Source: Perca fluviatilis
Taxonomy: Eukaryota; Chordata; Actinopteri; Perciformes; Percidae
DNA: 64,000 bases
Reading direction: 5' to 3'
Assembly: GCF_010015445.1 (NCBI RefSeq)
Contig: NC_053129.1
Location: forward strand, 22,500,727 to 22,564,726
A program made the translations under genes and the position numbers. Shown in pieces: positions 53,040 to 64,000 of the stretch. How positions within the stretch are numbered: the stretch's first letter is position 1; each line of letters begins with the position of its first letter. Below the pieces are notes generated by a model. The model worked only from the letters and a program-made list of their open reading frames with translations, was not told where the DNA came from and did no database searches.

Positions 53040-54497
53040 CAATTGTGGTCTGTTTTAACAGTTCTTCAATTATTATGTCTTTTGTTTTTATCCTTATAGT
53101 GCTTTTTAAAATATAATTCTTACCCAAGAACTGGTATTGTGTTATGCTGTAGAATCTGAATGTAGGCCTGTATTAGTTGACTTCATGTACACGCATAAAC
53201 AATAATCCAGAATTTGGGAAGTAAATATGGAGTGCTAACACACTGCGGTCCCTGTTAATTTCTATTTTTAGTGCCAGCGTGTCTGCAAGGCAGCGCATCA
53301 GCATTCCTAAAATACTGAAAGTTTGTCCAGGCCCTGAGCTGTGACGGTAAAACAGATGAATGAGATAAGAGAGCAGGAATTTCGGCTTGGTGAGTGCTCG
53401 CTGGGAGCAGTGATTGGGGGTAGTTAGGGGGCCATATGGTATCCCGGCGTGGGGCAACCTTCCAGGGGTAAGATAAAGCCCAAAACTGCTGGACAGAAGT
53501 CCTCAAACACTTATCAGTACACAGGAAAAGAGGTAACTGATAGGGGATTCATGTTTGTCAAGTCACCTACACTTTAGCACAAAAGCGGATGCAAGGTACT
53601 GCCTTCAAAATAAAAGCACAAATCAAGTTTAGCAATGAGATTGTATAATTGGTAGTATTGTTGTATTAATTTATTATTTCTGTTTGATCTTTAACATTTT
53701 TTCTTTAAAAAAACTACTTTCTTTTAGCTTGAACATTTTCTCTCAACTTAAGGTCCCAAAAAGCTAGTAGCTTTTTTTAAATGATCTTATTTTTTTTTTT
53801 ATTTACATAAGAAGACGTGTATGTATATGAAGCCTAACTGCTAACTAGCATATTGGCCTATATGTAAATGTGTTTACAATATGTAAAACTATATAAAAAA
53901 ACGTATTAATTTACAAAATGAACACATTTCAATTAAATGAGTATTTCTTCATTATAAATACATAATTACATATCATACTATATCACATTCATTATTTATA
54001 TGATTTATAATTCTAACTATCCGTACTATCTTCCGTATTGGCTAACATTTTAAGCCATAGCATTTATTTTGAGGGGTAACGATGAGAGTTTTGGTTTGAT
54101 AGTTCGAACCGGAAGTCATGCTTTCTAACTTGACAGTGATCTGTCCTACAGGTTGGACACCGACACTTTGTGGTCGGATCAGATTTTGTTGTAGCTACCT
54201 GGGAGCACACGGGGCTCACCTGGAAGTGGATCGACTTCACTCGGCTCTCAAAAGTCCACTTGGTTTCCACTTTGTTGTGTGATATTAATGAAAAAAGAGT
54301 GAGGCAGCGTACTTTGGCATCGGATAAATAATTAACCCGGCAACTCAAGCGGCAGTTTACAGAAGAGCTGACATGAGGAGCTGAGCCAAGCAGTAGCGGA
54401 GTGCCCCTCTCGCCCGCGACAGAAAGACAGGCCCACAGGTGTTTTTTGTATTGTTTCTGTTTCATGTCATTTGGCCTGAATACACTGCGCTGTCATC
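53040..54497. other. intergenic DNA and leader upstream of the ROCK gene
   Basis: AT-rich up to about 54,050, then GC-richer with GAACCGGAAGTC (an ETS-type GGAA site) near 54107 and CG-containing stretches. The ROCK 5' UTR and promoter probably lie at 54,100-54,497. No TATA box was seen and no gene is supported. Confidence 0.45.

Positions 54498-64000
<9,503 letters not shown>

Larger units (their letters stand above)
48537..53040 (+). other. sobp: sobp 3' region: probable UTR intron (48548-50759) and terminal UTR exon (50760 to ~53035)
   Basis: Eleven bases after the stop there is a good donor (GAG|GTGAGAG). Near 50715-50759 a long pyrimidine run ends in ...TAATGAACAG, a strong acceptor. 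From 50760 no convincing reading frame exists, and overlapping AATAAATAAA signals lie at 53012-53021. I infer a spliced 3' UTR. The proposed intron holds a (CA)n repeat. The alternative is one unspliced UTR of about 4.5 kb. Confidence 0.4.

Overview
The window reads as nuclear DNA of a ray-finned fish, most likely a percomorph teleost. Genes are split by introns with GT-AG (once GC-AG) borders. Long dinucleotide microsatellites are frequent. The interspersed repeats (a tRNA-derived SINE, an L2/Rex1-like LINE end, hAT-type miniature transposons) are of kinds I associate with spiny-rayed fishes. There are no operons, CRISPR arrays or prokaryotic features.

Layout: (1) 1-14439, plus strand: the last 15 coding exons of crybg1 (AIM1), encoding half of one and four complete two-motif beta/gamma-crystallin domains, then a ricin-B-type lectin domain. 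(2) 15658-23188, minus strand: the complete nine-exon rtn4ip1, a mitochondrial zinc-less quinone-oxidoreductase-like protein, tail to tail with crybg1. (3) About 23.5-34.9 kb: a roughly 11 kb AT-rich stretch with no protein gene that I can support. (4) 34950-37036, minus strand: the tiny two-exon cd24 (88 codons, GPI-anchored mucin-like protein) with a TATA box. (5) 40892-48536, plus strand: sobp (sine oculis binding protein, 849 aa), probably with a separate 3'-UTR exon near 50.8-53.0 kb. (6) 54498 to the window end, plus strand: the first seven coding exons of a Rho-associated kinase that resembles rock2 at most diagnostic sites; the gene runs off the window.

The order crybg1 - rtn4ip1 - cd24 - sobp matches human 6q21, which supports the gene names independently. 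The ROCK gene is not in that block in human. The genes do not form one pathway; they are a conserved syntenic neighbourhood.

I found no new multi-gene system. The best leads are: two 3' splice sites whose pyrimidine tracts are replaced by long microsatellites ((GT)70 in crybg1, (CTT)20 in cd24); a GC-AG intron in rtn4ip1; two perfect inverted repeats; a short transposon-like element carrying a RecQ-like helicase fragment; and an unassigned repeat-type ORF in an rtn4ip1 intron. Exon borders were set by hand from splice signals, codon phase and remembered family sequence; no alignment was run.
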